Shown piece after piece: positions 18,954-28,234 of a stretch of 64,000 nucleotides of DNA. The stretch lies in NCBI GenBank assembly GCA_963753055.1, contig CAVWAP010000009.1, forward strand, positions 527,574-591,573. Direction: 5' to 3'. Every line of letters begins with the position of its first letter. Positions within the stretch are counted from its first letter, which is position 1. This DNA comes from JAUWGC01 sp963753055 (GTDB lineage: Bacteria > Bacteroidota > Bacteroidia > Bacteroidales > B18-G4). Under the pieces are notes generated by a model, which had not been told where the DNA came from, did not search any database, and saw only the letters and a list, made by a program, of their open reading frames with translations. A program made the translations under genes and the position numbers.

Positions 18954-21284
18954 CTTAATAGCTATTTTCCTGGTATAATTCAAATCCCTGAGGAGCACAG
19001 TACGAAACGTACCATATATAGCCCCCGGGCTCACATTAAGTGTATACCTGTTTACTCCTTTTCGTTCCAGTTCATTCACTGAAGATCACCTGTCCCATGA
19101 CATTGATGATATCTAACCTTCCTTGTACGCGGATGTTCTATCAATACACTCAATTCATTGTGTTCAATATACATTGAAACACTGTTGCCGTTCAAGCCAT
19201 CCATAATGCCGGTTGCATTTTTCAGATGCAACACAAAGCGTTCAGGGTCATCATTTTTATTAGATGAGAAGGCATAACCCTGCGTATCCCGCAGGTCGAT
19301 CACTGGTTTGCTTTTTTATCCTCAAGTGTGATTTCGTATTCAGGAAGCACTATTTCAATATTTTCCACCTTCATTGTATAGTCCCTGTTCTGATAGGGAT
19401 AAAGTATGATCGGCAGGCTGAGCATATCGTCCGGGTAAGGGATATAGTTGGTTGAGAGGCGGTCGCCTTCATGGTATGAATACATATCTGCTATACCCGT
19501 GAAGCTCAGGTGGTAGCCATCGAATGCTGCATCAAAACCAGGTGTGGCCTTTTCGTTAAGTCCTATGTTGATGCTGATATAGCGATCATCTTCAAGGACA
19601 GCTTTCAGCTTAATTATCTCCGATGAAGATTTCTGGAAAGCAATATTTGATGTGCCCTGGATGACAATGGAATGGTGATGCTGTTACTCTCATCCAAAAC
19701 TTTAATAAAGAATCCCTGGTTTGCAGCCATTGGATCACCAGATATAAGATCCTGCATATCCGGTACCATCATTTTTCAAAATCTTAGCATTTGCAATACA
19801 CTAAGTCAAGTGCCCAGTTCCATCATTCCATAACAATGCTGATTGGAAAGGGTTTCCCATCATATGCCATCCATTGCCCATGGTTGGCGTATAGGCTGAG
19901 GTTAGTAATGGTCACATTGTCTTACATTAAAATCCCCATAAAATTCTTTTGTGGCAGCTGTTTCCACAGCATGCAAATATCCTTTGCCCACTTCAAAAGG
20001 GGAGAAATTATGAACTTTGTAATTTCGCCAGATAATAGTCATCTTCATCCCAGATAAAGAGATCGTCGTTGAGGTCTCCTGGCACAAAGTCTGTTCCCGT
20101 GATCGGCATGGCCTGCATGGGGGAGGAAATGATATGCCAGCCATCTATTGATCAATAGATATAAGGGACTGAAATAGCGCTGCATAAAGGCTGTTTCATC
20201 CACGGTAAGGTATTCAGCACCTATCAACGAACCACTATCTTCAATGGTAATATAATCCACATGGGCCCCATCCCCACTTTGTATGGTTGGATAATGATCC
20301 AGGCCACCAGGAATAATGGCATGGTAACCATCTCCTGGAACACCATCGGACCAGTTGCTTGCATTGGTCCAGTCCCCGTCTTTAGCGCTGCCTTCCCAGT
20401 TGTGAAGTAAGCCCTTCCCATCCGGCCAGCCTTGCCCAGAGATACCAGCGGCTATCCCTTTTTTAGTGCAATTAAGTGACATCGGAATGTGCACAGCTGC
20501 GACATAATTCGATATCTCTGTAGTTCATGACTTGGGATTAGCAATTATCCAATCATTGGCCCAATTATGCCGTATCCTCACCGGATGATTATAATCACAT
20601 GCATCATTTGCATAATATTCCTGGAAATTAGTGTCTGCATCGGGACTATACTTCTCAATATCAGCAAAGTCAAGAGGATCTTATTATTTGCGATGCAATA
20701 GTCCCTGATCTGCTGATTTGCTAAGTATAAACTACCACCTATCCCTAAACCTTCAAGATGACCTGTCATATAAACGAACTGCACATCAGGATATTCAGAT
20801 TCAAGTTGTTCCATCGGACCAAATAATCAGATGGCAAGTCCACCTCGTTACCTGTCCGCCCCATGACCAGATGATCACATTACATCCCAGGAAAGTCAGT
20901 CCAGGTATTCGCGTGTTTCATCATCCCATACACCAATACCGAAATCACCTTCAAGATAGACCTGCATCATATACCATCTTCCTTCAAAGAGGTGCAGTGT
21001 CATCATCTCCTGCCATCATTGACTCCAGTACATAAGTTCCATCATTAAAGTATGTCGTACCAGGGCATCCATGCCGGACGTCGGCTGACTGCCATGTGAT
21101 GTATGGCCATAACCAATCCATAAATTGGCCTTTGCGCTGTCAATATATTGATCAGGAATTTGATCAAGATCTATACATGTGTGATCAATGATAATCGGTT
21201 GCTGGGCAAGGGCACCCAGGGTAATTCCCAGAACACCATAACCCACAGTAATACAGCTCTTTTCATTGGTGCACGCTTATTCAT
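18954..21284 (-). pseudogene. Frameshift-broken secreted T9SS protein, paralogous tail to the S8 protease
   Basis: Right to left: a signal peptide region near 21284-21220 (itself frameshifted, resuming as GITLGALAQQPIII), then a domain with NLWIGYGHTSHGSQPTSGMDAL and FVYMTGHLEGLG, then the T-N-A-S-N-W-x-D-G-V-P-G domain, SGSLIGAEYLTV, ISSPMQAMPITGTD-like text, VETAATKEFYGDFN and a sorting-domain end (NRYTLNVSPGA). From about 20450 leftwards it parallels the S8 protease of the neighbouring unit almost domain for domain, while the N-terminal half differs. Roughly eight frame changes break it. The GYGHTSHGSQ domain is a conserved secreted-protein motif of unknown activity. Confidence 0.7.
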
Positions 21285-21398
21285 AGGTATATTTTCTCAA
21301 ATTGCAAGTTAATAATTTTTGAATGGGATGTAAAGTGTATTAGCGATGAAAATTATGGTAATTACCTATTATTGCTTGGGCTTGTCACTTGTTTCTTT

Positions 21399-21484
21399 TA
21401 CCCACCCCCCGTCCCCCTCCCTCTAGAGGGAGGGGGGGCGTTTATTGCATACATATGCCTTACTACTATACCTGGGGGTGGGTA
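21399..21484. repeat. C/G-rich nested palindrome
   Basis: An inner perfect palindrome centred on CTCTAGAG (about 21413-21437) has C-rich and G-rich flanks. An outer pair, TACCCACCCC at the left and GGGGTGGGTA at the right, brackets it. A related element with the same CTTTTACCCACCCCC entry lies at 43786-43850. Confidence 0.7.
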
Positions 21485-21594
21485 CAGGAAAAAAAAACAA
21501 ACCTTTCGTTAAAAACCGAAGTTAAAGCCAAGAGACACCGTCTTCTCCCGGCCTCTCCCTAACAGAGGAATATAGGAACAGAGGAGTTTTGAAA

Positions 21595-21669
21595 TGATAT
21601 CTGATTCATGATATCTGATATCTGATATTTGATTTTTCTGTTCAGTGTTCACTGTTCAGTGTTCACTAG
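21595..21669. repeat. Heptad tract (GATATCT then TGTTCAS units)
   Basis: GATATCT-like heptamers run directly into four TGTTCAG/TGTTCAC heptamers. Two different words thus share one unbroken 7-nt register. It is the only TGTTCA tract seen left of 43.7 kb. Confidence 0.75.
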
Positions 21670-21717
21670 ATTTTCCTATATTCGCATCTTTATTAACCCA
21701 TACCAAAGAGATGCCCT

Positions 21718-22877
21718 ATGGACGATTTGATCTATCTTGACAATGCTGCTACTACCTTCCCGAAGCCGGTCGAAGTTTATGATTATATGGACAGCTTTTA
21801 CCGAAGAACGGGGTGAACCCCGGCCGCTCTGGATTTGACAAAGCACTGGAGACTGAAGAGCTGGTTTTCAATACCCGCAAGGTGCTGACAGAGTTCTTTA
21901 ATGGTACAGATCCTTACCGACTGACATACAGCTACAACGCCAGCGATTCACTTAATATGATCACCTATGGTATGATCGAGAAAGGAGATCATGTCATCAC
22001 TACAAATGTTGAGCATAACTCTGTCCTCAGGCCGCTCAACCAACTGGTAAAAGACCTTGGCATTGAAGTCACACATATCCCTTTCAGCAGCTCGGGCCAT
22101 ATCGACCCGGATGATGTGAAAAAAGCATTCCGGAAAAATACCAAGATGGTCATCCTGAACCATGGATCCAACGTCATTGGCACCATACAGCCCGTTGCCC
22201 AGGTTGGGAAATACTGTCGCGAGGCAGGGATCTACTTTGCCGTGGATGCCAGCCAGACCGCCGGGATCAACAAGATTGACGTTCAGGATATGTGTATCGA
22301 CCTGCTGGCGTTTACAGGCCATAAATGCCTGATGGGCCCGACAGGCATCGGCGGATCATACATAGGTGAAGAAGTGCCAATCAGAGGTACACGCTATGGG
22401 GGCACGGGTGTCCGTTCAGCATACCCATACCACCTGGAAGAGTTCCCTTACCGCATGGAATGCGGCACACTGAACATTATCGGTGTTGCCGGGCTGAATG
22501 CAGGGATGAAGTGGATCAAGAAAGAGGGAATGGACAAGCTGCATGAGAAGGAAATGCGTATGTGGACAAGGCTGCGTGCCGGATTAAAAGAAATTGAAGG
22601 CGTTACTTTGTACTGCGCCGACAGCGAAGAAAACCATAATTCTGTCCTTAGCTTCAACCTCGAGGGCTGGGAAGCCGGCGACGTGGGCACCATGCTCGAC
22701 GTGGATTACAATATCGCCTGCCGCACAGGCTTGCAATGCGCTCCGCTGGTACATACCCAGCTTGGCACCGATAAGATCCATGGAACAGTCCGATTTAGTA
22801 TAGGACCCTTTAATACTGACGAGCATATTGAGGCTGCTATTCAAGCTGTTGGAGAGATTGCATCTATCAAAAGATAA
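21718..22877 (+). pseudogene. Class V aminotransferase (cysteine desulfurase-like), one frameshift
   Basis: The ATG at 21718 opens LIYLDNAATTFPKPVEVYDY, the usual start of cysteine desulfurase/selenocysteine lyase relatives. The frame stops at 21810 just after RRTG and resumes from 21813 as NPGRSGFDKALETEEL. One extra G in the GGGG run would join them as RRTGVNPGRSG, so a single homopolymer base is missing. The rest (354 aa) has VEHNSVLRPL, DASQTAG, TGHKCLMGPTGIGG with the PLP lysine, and RTGLQCAPLVH with a Cys where desulfurases carry theirs. It resembles the unassigned EF2568-like subfamily. Sulfur or selenium supply to the nearby sel genes is possible but not shown. Confidence 0.8.
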
Positions 22878-22887
22878 TGATGCTTAA

Positions 22888-23062
22888 TAATTGACCAATT
22901 CACCAATCTGTATCAATTGACCAGGTAAATTACAAATTACCAATGTTCAGATTTCAATTTTCAACCCTTTTGAAAATTGATTATTCTATCATTGAAATTT
23001 GGTGATTATTTGGTCAATTGGAGCTTGGTAATTGGTCAATTTCCAATGATTGGTCAATTATT
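22888..23062. repeat. ~160-bp AATTGACCAATT inverted-repeat element, copy 1
   Basis: The element begins with AATTGACCAATTCACC and ends with the reverse-complement block AATTGGTCAATT, with an inner inverted pair around TTTCAATTTTCAA. It is highly similar to 37478-37636 and partly to 49407-49484. It fills the gap between two convergent genes. It encodes nothing. Confidence 0.8.
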
Positions 23063-24377
23063 AAATAACAAGTGCATCCGAAACTATCTCCCCAATTGTC
23101 TTAATCTCCACCCCAAGCTTGTATTCCTGATTAAGGCTCATGAGCTGGTCGATGCAGTTATGGCAGGGGGTTGCGACAATCTTTGCCCCGGTGCTGGTGA
23201 TCTGGTCGGCTTTGATCTTGCCTGACTGGACCCGGCGGTCGTTGAACTCGCTCATCGACAGCTGTCCGCCTCCACCGCCACAGCAATAATTGTTTTCCCG
23301 GTTGGGTGTCATCTCCACAAAGTTTTCAACGGCTTTCCTAAGAATGTAACGCTGCTCTTCGATCACACCACCTGACCTGACAAGGTTGCACGGATCATGG
23401 ATGGTCACCAGGTCCTTGTTCTTTGAGGGATCCAGCTTGATCCTTCCCGAGCGGATATAATCTGCAATCAGCTCTACCGCCGTGATCACCTTGAAGGGAT
23501 ATTTTCTTTCAACCCAGTTGGGCCCTTCCCAGCGAATGGCGCGGGAGCCGTGCCCGCATTCCGCCAGCACCAGCATCTCGCTTCCCAGCTTATCCATCTC
23601 ATCTGTAATCCTCTGTATCAGTTCACCCGCCTTGGAGTTATCACCAGAATAATAGGGATAGTTGGTAACATCATAGACATTGGTCGATAAGGTCCATTCC
23701 TCTCCGGCAGCATAAAAGATTCTGGCCATGGCGCTGATGGACAATGGAAAGAATTTTGGCTCACGCGGGTTCAGGGTATACATTATCTTTTTGCCCTTCA
23801 CATCCAGGGGGATGCTTGCGTTATCATCCTCTACATCCATCTGCAGGTCTTCTTCCAGCCATTGAAGGGTATCAATGAGCTCCTCCCTTGGTATGGCCAT
23901 GTTATTCCCTGTGTTGATGGCAGCATCTACTGTCGACTGCAGGCCTTCCGGGACAAGGTCCATTTCAACAAGCATGGACCGGGCGGTGCGGACCAGCAGG
24001 GGAATGTCGATCCCGATTGAGCAGTGGGCCGAGCAACGCCCGCACATGGTGCAGGCCCCGAAGAGCACATCTACCATCTCATCGATGGTCTCATCGTTGA
24101 AGTCGCGGGCACCTGTCAGCTTGGGCGCAATCTTTCCCGCCAGGGTATGGTATCGGCGGTACACCCCGGCAATCAGGTCAACCTTCCTTCCGGGGATGAA
24201 GCGCTCATCTCCTGTAGCCAGGTAGTAGTGGCACGACTCGCCACAGAGTCCGCAATGTACACAGCTGTTAAGGTGGGTCAGGAGCCTTGCATCCAGCCTA
24301 TCATCAAGGACGCTCAGCGCCTTGCTTTGTTGTTCGGTTAATTTTCTCCCCATATCCTGTGTTTCTTGATGGGCCAT
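23061..24377 (-). CDS. DsrK/HdrD/TmcB-like iron-sulfur oxidoreductase
   Basis: The 438-aa protein has two 4Fe-4S motifs (CVHCGLCGESC near residue 38 and CTMCGRCSAHC near 112), a helical linker and a CCG domain with HDPCNLVRSGG and NNYCCGGGGG, then ATPCHNCIDQL. This is the catalytic subunit type of heterodisulfide reductase D and DsrK, which handles disulfide/trisulfide electron transfer at an iron-sulfur site. It overlaps by 40 bp a membrane subunit gene and is downstream of a DsrC gene, so the substrate is most likely the DsrC C-terminal cysteine pair. LldE/GlpC-type dehydrogenase subunits share the CCG domain but would not come with DsrC. Confidence 0.85.
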   Translation of the reverse strand: MAHQETQDMGRKLTEQQSKALSVLDDRLDARLLTHLNSCVHCGLCGESCHYYLATGDERFIPGRKVDLIAGVYRRYHTLAGKIAPKLTGARDFNDETIDEMVDVLFGACTMCGRCSAHCSIGIDIPLLVRTARSMLVEMDLVPEGLQSTVDAAINTGNNMAIPREELIDTLQWLEEDLQMDVEDDNASIPLDVKGKKIMYTLNPREPKFFPLSISAMARIFYAAGEEWTLSTNVYDVTNYPYYSGDNSKAGELIQRITDEMDKLGSEMLVLAECGHGSRAIRWEGPNWVERKYPFKVITAVELIADYIRSGRIKLDPSKNKDLVTIHDPCNLVRSGGVIEEQRYILRKAVENFVEMTPNRENNYCCGGGGGQLSMSEFNDRRVQSGKIKADQITSTGAKIVATPCHNCIDQLMSLNQEYKLGVEIKTIGEIVSDALVI

Positions 24378-24982
24378 GTGCCGCGACGTCCATAAAATAT
24401 TCCCAGGTGATAACGGGAAGTGAAAAAGTAAACCATATGCCTCAACTTACCCAGGGGTATGTAGAGAAACAGGATTGCAGAATAAATAAAAAGTACCGTT
24501 GCTGCCGGGGCATTGAGTATGGTAACGGCAACCATAAGGTGAAACCCGCTTACGAGCAGGTTGCTGATATAATCGTCGGGGTTGCTGAGTGCTTTCATGT
24601 TCTTGTTGAACATCCTTTTGACCAGGATGCCCAGTCCGGTAATCCCTGACACTGCAAGGAAAGCCGCTGAGACATAATGAATCCACGGGGAAAGGTTGAC
24701 ACCTAAGAAGATCAGTATCAACCAGGCAAAGCTCAAAAAGGTCCCGAGGTGGAAAAGGATCCCAGCCGTGTAGGTGGGCAGGTGCATGAAGGCGGTTTCT
24801 TTTTTCTTCGGCGACATACCTTTTGTGAAGGAGTAGGCTACCGCCGGTCCGATCCTGCCCTTTGCCATGGCATTGTCATTGGGAATGCCTTTGCCGATGA
24901 TGCGAAAAAAATGGTACAGGCATGACAGCAAACAGGTGGCGAAGCCAGCAAGGCATATCCAGTGATAAATCGTCATGTCCAT
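24338..24982 (-). CDS. DsrM/TmcC-like membrane subunit (NarI-type)
   Basis: The 214-aa protein has five predicted membrane helices (about residues 5-25, 73-95, 100-118, 145-170, 172-195) with His residues in or near helices 1, 3 and 4, matching the haem b-type NarI/DsrM/TmcC fold. A charged loop follows helix 1 (SYSFTKGMSPKKKE region). It starts 4 bp after dsrC ends and overlaps the Fe-S subunit, so all three are one operon. It would pass electrons between the quinone pool and the Fe-S subunit. Confidence 0.75.
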   Translation of the reverse strand: MDMTIYHWICLAGFATCLLSCLYHFFRIIGKGIPNDNAMAKGRIGPAVAYSFTKGMSPKKKETAFMHLPTYTAGILFHLGTFLSFAWLILIFLGVNLSPWIHYVSAAFLAVSGITGLGILVKRMFNKNMKALSNPDDYISNLLVSGFHLMVAVTILNAPAATVLFIYSAILFLYIPLGKLRHMVYFFTSRYHLGIFYGRRGTWPIKKHRIWGEN

Positions 24983-24986
24983 GATA

Positions 24987-25304
24987 TTAAACGCAGCCGT
25001 CAGGTTTCGGTAGGCCGGCTATCTTACATGCTCCCCGGGCGGGACCTGCAGGAAAGAGCTGGTATATCTCCCTGAGCTTAAGGCCGGTGTGCTGACATAT
25101 TTTTCTTACCATGGGTGCCATATCTGTCTCCAGCCAGTGCTCCCTGATATAATTAATGATGGCCCAGTGCTTTTCATTCAGCTCGCCGGTACCATCGTTC
25201 ATAGCAAACATTTTAGCAACATCTTCATTCCATAGATCGGGTTGCTGCAAGAAGCCATCACCATCAACTTCAAAGGTCTGGCTTTCAATTTCAAGTATTG
25301 GCAT
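24987..25304 (-). CDS. dsrC: DsrC-family sulfur-carrier protein
   Basis: The ATG at 25304 gives 105 aa, the usual DsrC length. Signature blocks are ELNEKHWAIINYIREHW and the C-terminal arm RGACKIAGLPKPDGCV, in which both conserved cysteines (about residues 93 and 104) are present. TusE-type proteins keep only the last one, so this is a true two-cysteine DsrC. In sulfate reducers and sulfur oxidisers DsrC carries sulfur as a trisulfide that DsrMK-type membrane complexes reduce. The DsrM- and DsrK-like genes follow at once. No dsrAB sulfite reductase is in the window. Confidence 0.88.
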   Translation of the reverse strand: MPILEIESQTFEVDGDGFLQQPDLWNEDVAKMFAMNDGTGELNEKHWAIINYIREHWLETDMAPMVRKICQHTGLKLREIYQLFPAGPARGACKIAGLPKPDGCV

Positions 25305-25661
25305 ATTTAGAAGTGTGTTTGTAATTGAGACACAAATAACGGAAAAAATTCCAAATACCAAATCCCAAACTCCAAATTCAGACCGAATCCAAATTGTGAA
25401 CCCATAACAATGACTAATTTTTAATGCCCTGATTTTCAGGACATTCAAAAACTTATTTTGGTGGTGGTTTTGCCCTTGCTTCCTGCGGTTGATAGGGGTT
25501 TTGGTGGGATTGCTCCTCTGGGATGCCATCTCGCTAAAAACCCCAAAATCAGCCCCCTGTTTTCAATGGTTTCCGGGGAGTGATAATTGAGATGGCATCT
25601 CATTTTACATTTGGAAATTGGAATTTGGTATTTTACCTTTACTTTTTTTAAAACCAACCAT
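25305..25661. other. Gene-free gap with distant heptad arms
   Basis: This 357-bp gap between divergent genes holds no convincing ORF. Its main content is the heptad pair described at 25349-25631 and an inner inverted pair, GATGCCATCTC near 25530 facing GAGATGGCATC near 25590. Confidence 0.6.
25349..25631. repeat. Heptad arms (TTCCAAA / TTGGAAA) about 230 bp apart
   Basis: The left arm (25349-25383) has units TTCCAAA, TACCAAA, TCCCAAA and CTCCAAA. The right arm (25611-25631) has TTGGAAA, TTGGAAT and TTGGTAT. The arms are reverse complements in word and share the 7-nt period. Confidence 0.7.
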
Positions 25662-28100
25662 ATGATAAAACGAATTACCTTTCTATTCATAATATTTTGT
25701 TCTGTTTCCTCCTGGCGTTCATGCCCAGGATCAGCAAACCACACCTACAGATACTATTATCGTTCCGGATGGTGAAACCATACGAAATCACCGAGATCCC
25801 CGCGGGGATTGAAAAGCTCAACAAGGATATTTCCAGTACCTGGAAGCTAATATACGATAGCCTGTCGATTGCTGAAGTGGACAGCATCATGCCTTTTGCT
25901 CAATATTACCTCGATAGTGTTAAAATGATCTTTAATAGACAAAAAGATATTTTTACCTATCGCGGCATGGAAAATTTTCTTTCGGAATGGACAAACTATG
26001 CAAAACGATTGGAGTCCTTGAGAAATGTTGTGTCTTCAAGAGTTGTTTTATTGAATAGTGAAGGTCGTTGAGGTAGAAGGAAGAATCAAAAAATGGGACA
26101 TTACCCACAAGGACCTGATTGCCAGGGAAAGCGGTGAGCAATTGCTGAAGAATATCAACCGGGTCGTTGATACATTGAACATGATCAAATCTGCATTATC
26201 CGCCAGAACAGAATTCAGTATCAATCTGGAAAATAAAATCACTGATAAAGTACTTATCGTTGATGAGGTCCTGAATACCATTAAACAAAAGCAACGTGAA
26301 TTGCAGGTTGCGTATTTTTATCGCGACAGTGATCTAATTTGGTCGAAAGGCGACTCTGCCCGGCTTTCCAAAAATATAATTTCCCACACCGTAGAAATGT
26401 TTCATAATAATTCACGGGCAATTAACTTTTTTTTGAGCAACAATAAAAACAGTTCATACTTCCATTTATTGATATTCATTATCCTGCTGGCGCTGCTTTT
26501 CTATATCAGGAGAAAAATCGTGAAATTGAATGTGATAAGCGAAGACAGAGAAATTTTAACGGCCAAAACCATATTATTGCAACCAATTGTCGTTGCCCTG
26601 TTTCTTAGTTTACTGGCCGGTATGTTTATTTATTCAAACAGGCCTGTGATTTTCACTGAAGCTATTTTTATTATCCTGCTAATACCGTTGTTTGTCTTGC
26701 TGCCCAAGATCATTTCATCAAAATTTAACTTCTTTTTGAAAATAATGATCCTTCTCTTTGTGCTTGATGAACTACAGATTTTTCTTGATCCATCTTCATT
26801 TTTAAGACGATTTCTATTACTTATTGTGGCTATAATTGCCTTCTGGTTGTATTACTCCCTATGGAAATTTAAAAAGCAAAATCCCGATGTCATTCACAAC
26901 AGGATGTGGAGAATATTCCTTTCTGCCTCTCCTTTGCTCATTTTTTTATTGGGCATCTCTGTTATCGGCAATATCCTGGGCTATGTCAGACTGGCTGGTT
27001 TTATAGTCGATTCAATAGTATCTGCCACCCTTGTAACAGCCATCTTCTTTATGTTGATGACCATCTTAAAAAGTATTGGCATGTATGGCTTGAGGCTCTA
27101 TCATCGTGATTATTGGAATAATGATTTCCGGATTAATCTGCAAAAAAGGATAGATCGTATTGTGGGGATCATTGTAATACTAATCTGGCTGAAAACTATA
27201 TTGCGTATCTTTAATGTATACCGGCTTTTGATAGACTGGGTCGAAAGCATCATGGAAATTGAGTGGTCCTTTGGTAAAGCCAATACTACAATATCCCTGG
27301 GGGGTATTATTTCATTTATCCTGATCCTTATTATCACTTTATTCTTGCTGCCTGGATGAAAAGGTTATTTAAATCAGAATTCGTTCTAAGATCAAAAATA
27401 CCACGGGGAGTCCCTGCTGCTATATCTATGCTAACCAGGTATATTATCGTAGCATTTGGTGTCTATATTGCTTTAGCAGCAGCCGGAGTAGACCTGGGAC
27501 AATTTGGCCTTATTGCAGGTGCACTTGGTGTTGGTATTGGTTTTGGACTACAAAATGTGGTTTATAACTTCATCTCCGGGTTAATCATTTCCTTCGAAAG
27601 GCCTATACATGTTGGTGACACAATAGAAGTGGGAACGCTTATGGGGAATGTTACCGAGATCGGTGTGCGCTCAAGCAAGCTTAAAACATTTGATGGCTCG
27701 GAAGTAATCGTTCCTAACGGGAACCTGATCTCCAAAGAGGTTATCAACTGGACCCTTTCAGATCAGAGGCGTCGGTTGATGATCAAGATCCGGACAGATT
27801 ATAATGCTGAACCTCAAAAGGTATTAAAGATTATCCGTGAAGCAAGCCAAGAAGCACTCAAATACATTAAAAGAGCCCCAGGTTATGGCACTTTTCGATG
27901 GATATGGTGATTCATCCCTCGATTTTTCACTTTATTTCTGGGTTTATTTTAATGTTGGCTTCACAACTAAAAGTGAAGTGGCATTGAGCATTTATGAAAC
28001 ATTGAAAATAGAAGGAATAGGTGTCCCAATACCAGCCCAAAGATGGTACCAGGAAAAAGATGGAAACCCTGATGATCTTCTTCCGGGATCCGGCGAATAA
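25662..28100 (+). pseudogene. MscS-family mechanosensitive channel, several frameshifts
   Basis: Pieces in changing frames make one protein of about 800 aa: an N-terminal hydrophobic start at 25662, a periplasmic helical region (LNKDISSTWKLIYDSL), about eight membrane helices (26430-27350), and the MscS core with LGVGIGFGLQNVVYNFISG, ERPIHVGDTIEVG and VIVPNGNLISKEVINW. Frame changes lie near 25715, 25770, 26055, 27345 and 27870; the last is explained by one missing C in a CCCC run. All core motifs survive. It would release osmolytes under hypo-osmotic stress. The pattern favours sequence error over decay. Confidence 0.82.
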
Positions 28101-28142
28101 TTAGTATTTCAAAGCAAATTTCCCCGGAATTTCAACTTTTTG

Positions 28143-28150
28143 TAAATTTG
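28143..28150 (+). promoter_or_regulatory. Probable -7 promoter box (TAAATTTG)
   Basis: An exact TAnnTTTG match lies 85 bp before the secreted protein gene at 28235, in the gap after the MscS gene. No -33 TTTG was seen at the standard distance. Confidence 0.45.
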
Positions 28151-28234
28151 CGTGTTTTAACAGACAACTATTTGTATATGTATATTTGTCTTATTAACTG
28201 AAATTTTATTTCATATTGATAACTCTTTAAAACT

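Larger units (their letters stand above)
21285..21717. other. Gene-free gap with GC palindrome and heptad tract
   Basis: This 433-bp gap between divergent genes has no credible ORF. It holds a C/G-rich palindromic element (21399-21484), a heptad tract (21595-21669) and a promoter-like TATATTCG at 21677-21684 before the aminotransferase gene. Confidence 0.6.

Noticed and set aside
25445..25744. Minus-strand ORF of 99 codons between dsrC and mscS
   Set aside because: No family features; it crosses the repeat arms and the start of mscS.
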